Assembly (NCBI GenBank): GCA_937898685.1
Contig: CALEJT010000017.1
Coordinates: 186,001 to 250,000, forward strand
Reading direction: 5' to 3'
DNA: 64,000 nucleotides
Source: an uncultured Gammaproteobacteria bacterium
Lineage (GTDB): Bacteria; Pseudomonadota; Gammaproteobacteria; Pseudomonadales; Pseudohongiellaceae
The number at the start of each line of letters is the position of its first letter. The first letter of the stretch is position 1. Made by a program: the position numbers and the translations under genes. The notes beneath the pieces are model-generated. The model was given only the letters and a program-made list of their open reading frames with translations. It did not search any database and was not told the DNA's origin. Of the stretch, positions 55,512-64,000 are shown piece after piece.

Positions 55512-55548
55512 AAAAGAAAAGCCCGCACCTCTTACGAGGGGCGGGCTT
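55512..55548 (-). terminator. Intrinsic terminator of the polyamine operon
   Basis: On the minus strand a stem AAGCCCG/CGGGCTT extended by CCTC/GAGG is followed by TTTTCTTTT, 18 bases behind the last operon gene (ends 55566). Confidence 0.8.
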
Positions 55549-55565
55549 GGAGTTACAGATGAGAA

Positions 55566-56444
55566 TCAGAGACGGGCGCGTTCGACGATGCCCATCAGGC
55601 GATAGAGCAGGGTCGCGGCGGCGAGGTCGTAGGAAGGCTGCTGCGCCTGCGGGCAGAAGGCGGTGAAGTCGAGACCGATGATGTCGCATTGCTGCGAGAT
55701 CGATTCGACGATCGACAGCACCTGCCACCAACCCAGTCCACCGGGCATCGCCGTGGCGGAGGGGAACACCGACTGATCGAAACCGTCGACGTCGATGCTC
55801 AGATAAACCTTTTCCGGGAATTCGCCGGGCATTTCCACTTTCGTGATGTTGCGCGACACGAGGAAGTCGGCGTCATAGAACTTCACGCCGTAGACCTTGC
55901 GGGCATCGTGTTCTTCCTTCGACAGACTGCGCACCCCCAGCTGGAACAAGGGTACGTCTTCATCCACCACGCGCTTCATCACACAGGACTCGGTCCACGT
56001 TTCACCGCCGTCCTCATCACGCAGGTCGGCCTGAGCGTCGATCTGCACCACGCCGAAATCCTCGACGCCGGCATCGAGCAAACCCTTCACGAGCGCGTAG
56101 GTGATGGTGCCGTCTCCACCGATGCCGATGGGGAATTTCTCAGCCTTGACGATGGAGGTGGTTGCCGCGGTGATGCGCGAGAGCACCTTTTCCACTCCAC
56201 CTTTGACGTCGACGACGTCGCAGGTGTGAATGCCGTGACGTGCCGGCATGCTGCGGCCATCCCAGGTTTCCAACTGCTGCGACGCGGCCAGAATCGCTTC
56301 CGGCGCCGTGGCCATGGTGGTGTGCTTGAAGCGCTCGCCCGTATAGGGAATCGGGAGAATGTGGAAGAAGGCATCAGCCGGCTTTGCGGCCTCGCCAAGG
56401 AAATGCAAAGCGTTGGAGGCGGCTTTCTGTTTCGGACTTGGCAT
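55566..56444 (-). CDS. Ureohydrolase-fold (agmatinase/arginase family) protein lacking the metal-binding histidines
   Basis: It is 292 residues, standard length for the arginase/agmatinase fold; ATG 56444 has GAGGTAAG upstream. The framework is clear: GIGGDGT (110-113), IDAQADLRDE (135-144), LGVRSLSKEEHD and LSIDVDGFDQ (215-224). However, family metal ligands are changed: GGDHS is GGDGT (His to Gly112), DAHAD is DAQAD (His to Gln138), SHAS is TESC (His to Glu152) and the conserved Glu near the end is Ala262. The aspartates D136, D140, D218 and D220 remain. It is either a pseudoenzyme, a protein with altered metal chemistry, or a non-enzymatic partner. Last gene of the polyamine operon, so agmatine or aminopropylagmatine is the expected ligand. 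Confidence 0.85.
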   Translation of the reverse strand: MPSPKQKAASNALHFLGEAAKPADAFFHILPIPYTGERFKHTTMATAPEAILAASQQLETWDGRSMPARHGIHTCDVVDVKGGVEKVLSRITAATTSIVKAEKFPIGIGGDGTITYALVKGLLDAGVEDFGVVQIDAQADLRDEDGGETWTESCVMKRVVDEDVPLFQLGVRSLSKEEHDARKVYGVKFYDADFLVSRNITKVEMPGEFPEKVYLSIDVDGFDQSVFPSATAMPGGLGWWQVLSIVESISQQCDIIGLDFTAFCPQAQQPSYDLAAATLLYRLMGIVERARL

Positions 56445-56520
56445 TAACGGGCTTACCTCACGATCTTTCTCGGGGGATTGGACTGGCTGATGGGCTCACG
56501 GCGCTAGCAGTCGGACGCGC

Positions 56521-57703
56521 TCAGGACAATCGACTTCGAAAGTCTTGATACCCGAATTCGCGCACGATACGCAAGTCATCCGTCTCTGAATTCCAAACCG
56601 CCAGCGCGGGCAGGCGCACGCCGTTGAAAGTCGTGGTTTTCACCATCGTGTAGTGGGCCATGTCGTCGAACATCAGACGCTGTCCTACCTCGAGCGGCTT
56701 GGCAAAGCTGTAATCACCCATCACGTCGCCGGCCAGACAGCTGAGCCCCCCCAGGCGATACGTATGCGCCAGCTGTCCAGCCTCGGCGGAGTCCTTGATG
56801 TGGGCGCGATACGGCATTTCAAGGGTGTCGGGCATGTGACAGGTAGCGGAGCAGTCGAGGATGCCGATCGGCACCTCGTTCTCCATCACGTCCAGCACCT
56901 CGCTGACCAGGACACCGCTGCGGATGGCGATGGCTTCGCCCGGCTCCAGGTACACCTGTACGCCGTAGCGATCGCTGAACAGCTTGATGCGGTTGATCAG
57001 CCCCTCGACGTCGTAGGACGGATGGCTGATGTGGTGGCCGCCGCCAAAGTTCACCCACTCCATCTTTTCAAGGATGTCGCCACACTTCGCCTCGATCACA
57101 TCGAGCGTGCGGGAAAGCGGAGCGAAATTCTGTTCGCACAAGGTGTGGAAGTGCAGGCCGTTGAAGCCGCTCAGGTCACGGCCCGCCAATTGTGAGATCG
57201 GCGTGCCCAGACGCGAGCCCGGCGAACAGGGATCGTAGAGCGGCACCGCGCCTTCGGAGTGACGCGGGTTGATGCGCAGGCCGAATTCGAGTTCCGGACG
57301 TTTGCGCAGCGCGTCGCGCACGAGCGGTTGGAAGCGCTCCCACTGCGTCAGCGTGTTGAAGACCACGTGGTCGGCGATGCCAAGGATTTCCTCGAGATCG
57401 TCGTGCGTATAGGCGGCGGAGTACACGTGCACTTCGCCACCGTATTCCTCACGACCCAGACGCGCTTCCCAGAGTCCGCTGGCACAGGTGCCGTGCAGAT
57501 AGCGCCGCACCAGCGGTGCCAGCGCGAACATGGAAAAGGCCTTCAGCGCCAACAGGATCTTGGCACCGGATTCGCGCTGCACGCGGTCGAGCACCTGCAG
57601 GTTGCGCTCGACCGCCACCTCGTCCACCACGAAACAGGGCGAGGGAACGCGGGAAGGGTCGAAGCGCGCGAAGGTGTCCGCGACGAGATTGCCGTGATGT
57701 GGA

Positions 57704-57711
<8 letters not shown>
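56521..57711 (-). CDS. nspC: Carboxynorspermidine/carboxyspermidine decarboxylase
   Basis: PLP enzyme of 396 residues, close to the NspC length. The PLP lysine is K57 in ILLALKAFSMF, and the fold-III landmarks are GLHFHTLCEQN, VNFGGGHHI, VYLEPGEAIA and the substrate Cys region DCSATCHMPD. It decarboxylates carboxy(nor)spermidine to the triamine; in some bacteria homologues act on carboxyaminopropylagmatine. The start appears to be TTG 57711, since no ATG or GTG lies before conserved sequence; it overlaps the dehydrogenase end by 8 bases, implying coupling. Confidence 0.9.
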
Positions 57712-58912
<1,201 letters not shown>

Positions 58913-58956
58913 GTCATTTACCTCGCTGTGACTGCCTGAGTGCCCGAGAGCTGTGC

Positions 58957-60864
58957 TCAGTCTTCCTTCTCGTAATAGGTGTAACCGTTCAAGCTTTCGT
59001 TGAAGAGCTTGATGATCTGCTGGCGCTCGCGCGCGGTGATGCGGCCTTCGCGCACCGCGCGTTCGGCGGTGTTGCGATGGCGCAACTGCATTTCCTTGGG
59101 ATGGAATTCCACGTACGACAGTACGTCGCTGATGGTATCGCCGTGCATTTCCTTGACGAAGTCGAAGGTGCCGTCGCGATTGATGCGCACGCTCACCACG
59201 TTGGTGTCGCCGAAGAGGTTGTGCAGGTCGCCGAGGGTTTCCTGATAGGCGCCCACCAGGAACACGCCCAGATAGTATTCCTCGCCTTCGCGCAGCTCGT
59301 GCAGCGGCAACACCTTCACTACGTCTTCGGTGCCGACGAAGCGATCGATCTTGCCGTCGCAGTCGCAGGTGATGTCGGCGAGCACGGCGCTGCGCTTCGG
59401 TTCTTCGTTCAGACGATGAATCGGCGCGATCGGGAACAGCTGATCGATGGCCCAGGTGTCGGGCAGCGATTGGAACAGGCTGAAATTGCCGTAATAGATG
59501 TCGGCGAGCGACAGCTTCAATCCTTCGAGATCGGACGGCACGCGCTGCATGTTCTCGGTGATGTCCGCGATCTTGTGCAACAGATCCAGGAACATGTTTT
59601 CCACCGCGCTGCGCGTACGCAGATCGAGCTGACCACGCTTGAAGAGTTCACGCGCTTCGTTGCGATAGAAGTGCGCATCGTTGTAGCACTCCTGTACACG
59701 GCTTTCGCTGAGATTGCCGTACACGTCGCGCATGCGCGTGAGCAGCGGATCTTCGTCTTCATGCGGCTCGGGCAAACGCGTGGGTTCGAAGATGGTGGTG
59801 TCGAGCACGTTGAAGATCAGGATCGACGAATAGGCGATCGTGGCGCGGCCCGACTCGGTGACGATCACGGGATGCGGAATGCCGTAGTCGTCGAAATTGG
59901 TCTTGAGCGTGTCGACGATGTCTTCGCAGTACTCGCTCAGCGAGTAGTTGCGGCTCTGGGCATAGTTGGAGCCCCAGCCCGTGTAATCCACGGCGAGACC
60001 GCCGCCGAGATCGATATATTTGAGGTTGGCGCCTTCCTTCACGAGGTCGGCGTAGAAGCGACAGACTTCGGTGATGCCGCTACGGATGTCCTGGATGTTC
60101 GGAATCTGCGAACCGAGGTGGCAGTGCAAGAGCTGCAGGCAGTGCAGCATGCCTTCTGCTTTCAAGAGATCCACGAGATCGACGAGCTGCGTCGCAGTGA
60201 GACCGAACACGCTGCGATCGCCGGAAGTGGAGTTCCAGTGGCCACTCACGTTCACGGTGGTCTTGATGCGCACGCCGATGATCGGCTCGATGTTCATCGC
60301 ACGGCTGCGCTCGAGAATGATCGGGATCTCGGTGGGGGTTTCCACCACGAACACGCAGATGAAACCGAGCTTGATGGCGGAAAGACCCAGCTCGATGAAT
60401 TCCTGATCCTTGTAGCCGTTGCAGATGATCATGCTGCCCGGCTCTTCCAGCGTGGAGAGCGCGATGATGATCTCGGGCTTACTGCCCACTTCGAAACCGT
60501 GCTTGAAACGCTTGCCGAAGGTGGCGATCTCTTCGACCACCTGCGCCTGCTGGTTCACCTTGATCGGATAGACGCCGCGATACTCGTTCTTGTAACCGAG
60601 GTTTTCGATGGCAGCACGGAAGGCCGTGTTCAGACGGTGGATCTGCGCATCGAGGATGTTTTCGATGCGGAGCAACACGGGCATCTGCAGGTCACGCTCG
60701 AGCATGCCGTTGACGATGTCCATGAGCTCGACTTCGGCGTTCAGGGTGCGGGCTGTTACGTTGCCATTTTTCGAGACGCTGAAGTAGTCATTGCCCCAGC
60801 GTTCGAACCCATACAGCTCATTGGATTGTTCGATGGTCCACTCGGCTTGCTCGATGGCGTTCAA
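58957..60864 (-). CDS. speA: Biosynthetic arginine decarboxylase
   Basis: PLP enzyme converting arginine to agmatine. It is 635 residues from TTG 60864, close to E. coli SpeA (658). The TTG is chosen because GGAGG lies 10 bases upstream; another in-frame TTG lies at 60897, and the first internal ATG would delete conserved sequence. PLP lysine K102 in GVYPIKVNQQAQ, HCHLGSQIPNIQ, YIDLGGGLAVDY, and the C-terminal CDCDGKIDRFV and FLVGAYQETLGDLHNLFGDT (substrate Cys replaced as in the family). First gene of the polyamine operon; TACAAT at 60945-60950 (minus) may be its -10. Confidence 0.94.
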   Translation of the reverse strand: MNAIEQAEWTIEQSNELYGFERWGNDYFSVSKNGNVTARTLNAEVELMDIVNGMLERDLQMPVLLRIENILDAQIHRLNTAFRAAIENLGYKNEYRGVYPIKVNQQAQVVEEIATFGKRFKHGFEVGSKPEIIIALSTLEEPGSMIICNGYKDQEFIELGLSAIKLGFICVFVVETPTEIPIILERSRAMNIEPIIGVRIKTTVNVSGHWNSTSGDRSVFGLTATQLVDLVDLLKAEGMLHCLQLLHCHLGSQIPNIQDIRSGITEVCRFYADLVKEGANLKYIDLGGGLAVDYTGWGSNYAQSRNYSLSEYCEDIVDTLKTNFDDYGIPHPVIVTESGRATIAYSSILIFNVLDTTIFEPTRLPEPHEDEDPLLTRMRDVYGNLSESRVQECYNDAHFYRNEARELFKRGQLDLRTRSAVENMFLDLLHKIADITENMQRVPSDLEGLKLSLADIYYGNFSLFQSLPDTWAIDQLFPIAPIHRLNEEPKRSAVLADITCDCDGKIDRFVGTEDVVKVLPLHELREGEEYYLGVFLVGAYQETLGDLHNLFGDTNVVSVRINRDGTFDFVKEMHGDTISDVLSYVEFHPKEMQLRHRNTAERAVREGRITARERQQIIKLFNESLNGYTYYEKED

Positions 60865-60944
60865 TGCTCGATGTCCTCCGCGGAAACGTGGGGTCAAAGA
60901 TACCGGCCGGGGGTCGAGGGAACCACCCCGGGCGAGGAGGCGCG

Positions 60945-60950
60945 ATTGTA
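60945..60950 (-). promoter_or_regulatory. -10 element of a possible speA promoter
   Basis: TACAAT on the minus strand, 80 bases upstream of the speA TTG. A G8 run precedes it and no good -35 is seen, so confidence is low. Confidence 0.3.
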
Positions 60951-61007
60951 CCGACTTCCCCCCCCAAATCTACTGGTTGGACGTAAAAAACGCCGCGAAC
61001 GTGCAGC

Positions 61008-62651
61008 TCAGGAGGACAAGGCGGTACCGCGGGTTTCGGGGACGGCACACAGCAGAACCAGCGTGCCGATGGCCACTGCCGCGAGCGGATACCACAGGCC
61101 GAAGTAGATGCTGCCGTTGGCCGCCACCATGGCGAAGGCGATCGCCGGCAGGAAGCCACCGAACCAACCGAAACCGATGTGATACGGCACGGAAACGCCG
61201 GTGTAGCGGATGCGTGTCGGAAACAGCTCGATCGCCGTGACGGAAGCGGGCACGTATAGCAAGGTGGAAGCCAGTACCAGGGCCAACAACAAGGCACCGA
61301 CGAGCAAGAGATTGTCGTCGTCCTGCGATGCGCTGAGGTCGTAGCCTTCCTTTTCCAACAGCATCTGCAATTCGCTGCGGAACTGCCGCTTGATTTCGGC
61401 CAGCTCAGCTTCGCTCAGCATGGTGCCGTCGGGCGCTTGAATCACCGAATCACCCACCTGGATCACGGCCAGCGTACCCGGTGAACCGCGCGCGTTGCTG
61501 TAGGGCACACCCATGGCAGTCAGCGCGTTCTTGGCGATGTCGCAGGAGCTTGTGAAATCCGCTTCGCCGACCGGATCGAATTGCAGCGAGCATTCATGCG
61601 AATCGCTCGTCAGCAGCACGGGCGCGACGATCGAGGCTTCGGCCAGCGCGGGATTCACCGCCTGGGTGAATTGCTGGAACACGGGCACCGTGATCACCAG
61701 GGTCAGCAGCGCACCGGTGATTTGCAGCGGTTTGCGGCCGACCTTGTCCGCCAGCATGCCGCAGCCGAGATAGAGCGGCACGCTGATCAGGGTCACCAGC
61801 ATCATCAAAAAGCCCATCGTCACTTCGGGCAGCTTCAGGATCTGGATCAGGAAGTACTGCGAATAGAAGTGGGCCATGTAGAACACCACGGCCTGCGGCA
61901 GGATCAACCCGAACAAGGTCACGAGCACGAGGCGCAGGTAAGGCCACTCGCTGAATACTTCCGACACCGGACGCTTCGAGGTGCGCCCTTCGGCTGCCAG
62001 ACGCCGGAACAGCGGCGATTCTTCCAGACGCCAGCGCACCCACAGCGCACTCACAAGGAGCACCAGCGAAATCAGAAACGGCAAACGCCAGCCCCACTCG
62101 GTGAAGGCTTCTTCGCCCAACACCGTGCGCGTGACATACATCACGAAAAAGGCGAGGAAGAGCGCAAAGCCCGCGGCGGCCTGGATCCAACTGCTATAGA
62201 AAGCGCGACGATCGGCCGGCGCGTGTTCGCCGAGATAGACGAGCGCACCGCCGAATTCACCTCCGAAGGAAAGGCCCTGCAAAAGCCTGAGTGAAATCAG
62301 CAGGATGGGCGCCAGGATCCCAGCCTGCTCGTAGGTGGGGAGCAGGCCGATGCCGAAAGTGGCGAGGCCCATCATCGTGAGCGTGAGCACGAAGGCGCGC
62401 TTGCGGCCCTGGCGGTCACCGAGTGAACCGAACAGCAAGGCTCCCAAAGGACGCGACAGATAACCGGCGGCGAAGGTGAGCAGCGAAAACACGAAGGCTG
62501 CGGTTTCGTTGAGCGCCGAGAAGAATTGGGCGGAGATCAGGGGAGTGAGCGTGCCGAACAGGATGAAGTCGTACGCTTCGAATACCGTGCCAGCGGAGGT
62601 GGCGAAGACGATGGGGCGCAAACCGCGCGCTGTGTAGGGCATGGTGTTCAT
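61008..62651 (-). CDS. MFS transporter, metabolite:H+ symporter (MHS) type, with large loop insert
   Basis: It is 547 residues, about 100 longer than ordinary MHS carriers (ProP, ShiA, KgtP). Signatures: GTVFEAYDFILFG in TM1, FGSLGDRQGRKRAFVLTL between TM2 and TM3, RLLQGLSFGGEFGGA in TM4. After TM8-9 (ADKVGRKPLQITGALLTLVI), residues about 331-446 form a hydrophilic insert with two cysteines (C354, C370) before the last helices resume at LLLVGALLLALVLAS. The carried metabolite (organic acid, betaine or polyamine precursor) is unknown. It runs into the speA operon on the same strand with a 143-base gap. Confidence 0.85.
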   Translation of the reverse strand: MNTMPYTARGLRPIVFATSAGTVFEAYDFILFGTLTPLISAQFFSALNETAAFVFSLLTFAAGYLSRPLGALLFGSLGDRQGRKRAFVLTLTMMGLATFGIGLLPTYEQAGILAPILLISLRLLQGLSFGGEFGGALVYLGEHAPADRRAFYSSWIQAAAGFALFLAFFVMYVTRTVLGEEAFTEWGWRLPFLISLVLLVSALWVRWRLEESPLFRRLAAEGRTSKRPVSEVFSEWPYLRLVLVTLFGLILPQAVVFYMAHFYSQYFLIQILKLPEVTMGFLMMLVTLISVPLYLGCGMLADKVGRKPLQITGALLTLVITVPVFQQFTQAVNPALAEASIVAPVLLTSDSHECSLQFDPVGEADFTSSCDIAKNALTAMGVPYSNARGSPGTLAVIQVGDSVIQAPDGTMLSEAELAEIKRQFRSELQMLLEKEGYDLSASQDDDNLLLVGALLLALVLASTLLYVPASVTAIELFPTRIRYTGVSVPYHIGFGWFGGFLPAIAFAMVAANGSIYFGLWYPLAAVAIGTLVLLCAVPETRGTALSS

Positions 62652-62989
62652 GCAGTCGTGCTTCTCTATTATTGCGCTCCGGTAGGAACGCAGGTGCTTC
62701 TTATCGGCCGGGGCTCGTTGCGGCTCGTGGCCGCGCGGCCCGCACTGGGGTTACGCTGGCGTCGTGGTACTGCTGGGGTAAGGATTCGTTTGGCTGTCTA
62801 TGCTGCCACGCAAATGCGGAAAAACTGTTGAACTGAGGTTATTGCGACCACTGTTTTTACCGAGGCGGTAGCTCGCATCTGCATCCCTTGCCGTCACTTT
62901 GCAGATTGCGGGCCACGCCGTACGTAGAACGCCCCACAGTGCGGGGGCGCGCATCATATAGAAGAAGAGCTTCGAAGAGGAGCCTCAAG

Positions 62990-63377
62990 AACGCACAGGC
63001 TATTTCACGTCGGCGCTTGTTGCGCTCGTTGGCGCCGGCTCCCTCCTTCGCCAAGGTGCCGCTGCAACTGCTCTGCTGTCTGGCGAGGTGCGCGGTGCTG
63101 CAGAAGACGACGACTCTCATTTCCCCATCAACGCAGGGCGTGCGCGCAACGGGTTCGATCTTGCGCTTGCTGCTCGTCGCAAGGCCGCGCCTGAGACTTG
63201 GGCTACTTCGCCGCCGATAGCGACGGCGTGAAGCTCGACGCCAACAGCTTCGCCTTGCAACGCTTCGAACTCGAGCGTCGCGACCTCATCGTGGATTCGT
63301 CGATGCACCTCGCGACGGAGCGCTTCGGCACTACCTTGCCCTCGCCTTTTCTGCTGGCACCAATGAGTGGGGACTGA
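62990..63377 (+). pseudogene. Frameshifted, truncated FMN-dependent alpha-hydroxy-acid dehydrogenase with Tat signal
   Basis: Three reading frames must be joined. First, SRRRLLRSL (from 63005) resembles a Tat signal. Next, a frame around 63022-63195 reads GEVRGAAEDDDSHFPINAGR and FDLALAARRKAAPETW. Then, from 63201, GYFAADSDGVKLDANSFALQ, LIVDSS and LPSPFLLAPMSGD end in TGA at 63375. This order matches the N-terminal third of exported alpha-hydroxy-acid oxidases (Tat signal, DSHFPIN..., PETWGYFA, DGVKL.AN, RR..DVS, PILLAP). At least two frameshifts and a premature stop remove the FMN barrel and catalytic His. Of the 862-base gap 62652-63513, only this remnant is recognisable. Confidence 0.6.
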
Positions 63378-63513
63378 GCGCGAGCGGCTGCGACGGCGTC
63401 AAACATGCGCTGCCGCTGCGGCAAAGGAGTCTGGGAAGAGCGATGGCAGGCACGGTTATCGCGACATTCGTGATGTCGCACCGTTCATGGTCCAAGGGGG
63501 TGTGAAGAAGGCG

Positions 63514-64000
63514 CTACTTCTTGCCGAACAAGCGATCGAAGCTGGCGGCGATGCCAAGCATGAAGGTGCCCTGACTGAAGCTGACGGCGCTGCCGGTTTT
63601 GCGACGGTCGTGGCCGAGAGCGATGAACATGTCCACCCAGCGACTGTAGGCGTAGTCGAGACGCAGTTTCAGGCCCATGCCCGTATCCGCACGCCGCGTG
63701 CTGGTATCGACATTTTCCGAGTAGGAACCGTTGAGTGTGGTCTTCAACTGCTTGGCCCACTGATGTTCCCAGTTGTAGCGATAACTGCTGGAAGTGCTGT
63801 CGCCGAAGGGACCCGGCATGTCGCGCACGCTGTGATCGGCGGCGAGATTCACGATCGACGCCTCCAGCGGCTGCCACCGCAGGTTCGTTTCCCAGGTCGC
63901 GGTGTCCGCCAGCGGTGTGGAAGCCTGTAGATCCGTCTGCTTGTAGCCAGAGCTGAGCCTCACCTTGCCCAACAGATCCAACGATTTTTCCCACGAAGCT
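63514..64000 (-). CDS. Outer-membrane beta-barrel protein, C-terminal part
   Basis: The minus-strand frame is open from the window edge to a stop at 63514, giving about 161 residues of the 3' end. Alternating hydrophobic strands with aromatic girdles (WETNLRWQPLEASIVNLAAD, SSSYRYNWEHQW, LKTTLNGSYSENV, LKLRLDYAYSRWVDMFIALG) resemble the putative beta-barrel porin 2 (BBP2) type proteins. The end DRLFGKK lacks the usual terminal Phe but has it four residues in. The true start lies outside the window, so no function is claimed. Confidence 0.6.
   Translation of the reverse strand, partial: ASWEKSLDLLGKVRLSSGYKQTDLQASTPLADTATWETNLRWQPLEASIVNLAADHSVRDMPGPFGDSTSSSYRYNWEHQWAKQLKTTLNGSYSENVDTSTRRADTGMGLKLRLDYAYSRWVDMFIALGHDRRKTGSAVSFSQGTFMLGIAASFDRLFGKK

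Noticed and set aside
59077..61107. 676-codon plus-strand frame across speA
   Set aside because: Antisense shadow of a well-recognised arginine decarboxylase.

Overview
The window is high-GC bacterial DNA packed with genes on both strands. It contains the classical gammaproteobacterial block nnrD-tsaE-amiB-mutL-miaA-hfq-hflX-hflK-hflC-hisZ-purA, plus ptsP, TonB-dependent and outer-membrane proteins, and RND efflux systems. This points to a Gram-negative gammaproteobacterium. The order resembles Pseudomonas and Nevskiales/Steroidobacterales-type genomes, but genus cannot be fixed from sequence alone. No rRNA, tRNA, CRISPR array or intact insertion sequence was seen.

Layout. (1) 1-5000: the end of a YcaQ-type DNA glycosylase gene, an MFS exporter, a thiamine-diphosphate enzyme and a LysE exporter. 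(2) 5100-5490: a small conserved-looking protein with its own -10 element and terminator. (3) 5558-18880: the housekeeping block, with murI inserted on the opposite strand between mutL and miaA, closed by a strong terminator behind purA. (4) 18894-21714: a glycolipid-binding-like protein divergent from an AraC regulator, a CxxC carboxymuconolactone-decarboxylase-type protein, an exported cupin and an orphan VapB-like antitoxin remnant. (5) 21739-25924: an RND pump and adaptor with palindromic operator-like sites at the promoter. (6) 26253-36182: seven co-directional genes and one opposing gene, all with predicted export signals: SMP-30 lactonase, metallo-beta-lactamase-fold hydrolase, cytochrome c-fused PQQ sugar dehydrogenase, serine hydrolase, HpcH/HpaI aldolase, cytochrome c, PQQ dehydrogenase and tannase/feruloyl esterase. 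(7) 36252-44139: a heavy-metal RND operon (TolC, adaptor, CzcA/CusA, DUF3240) divergent from its probable two-component system. (8) 44515-48309: a cytochrome-fused beta-propeller, a 22-residue microprotein and a TonB-dependent receptor. (9) 48404-55254: PBP4-type peptidase, a PYROXD2-like oxidoreductase, CorA and ptsP. (10) 55274-60864: an IS110-like remnant and a polyamine operon running arginine decarboxylase, carboxyspermidine-type dehydrogenase, carboxyspermidine-type decarboxylase and ureohydrolase-fold protein. (11) 61008-64000: an MHS-family MFS carrier with a large internal insert, a frameshifted FMN alpha-hydroxy-acid dehydrogenase pseudogene and a truncated outer-membrane beta-barrel gene.

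How the genes may work together. The polyamine operon could make spermidine from arginine without S-adenosylmethionine, either through putrescine and carboxyspermidine or directly through carboxyaminopropylagmatine. Its last member keeps the aspartates of the arginase fold but has lost the histidine metal ligands. The exported cluster looks like a periplasmic oxidation chain: esters and lactones are opened by hydrolases, and electrons from PQQ enzymes pass to c-type cytochromes. The nearby TonB receptor may import the substrate. Substrates are inferred, not shown.
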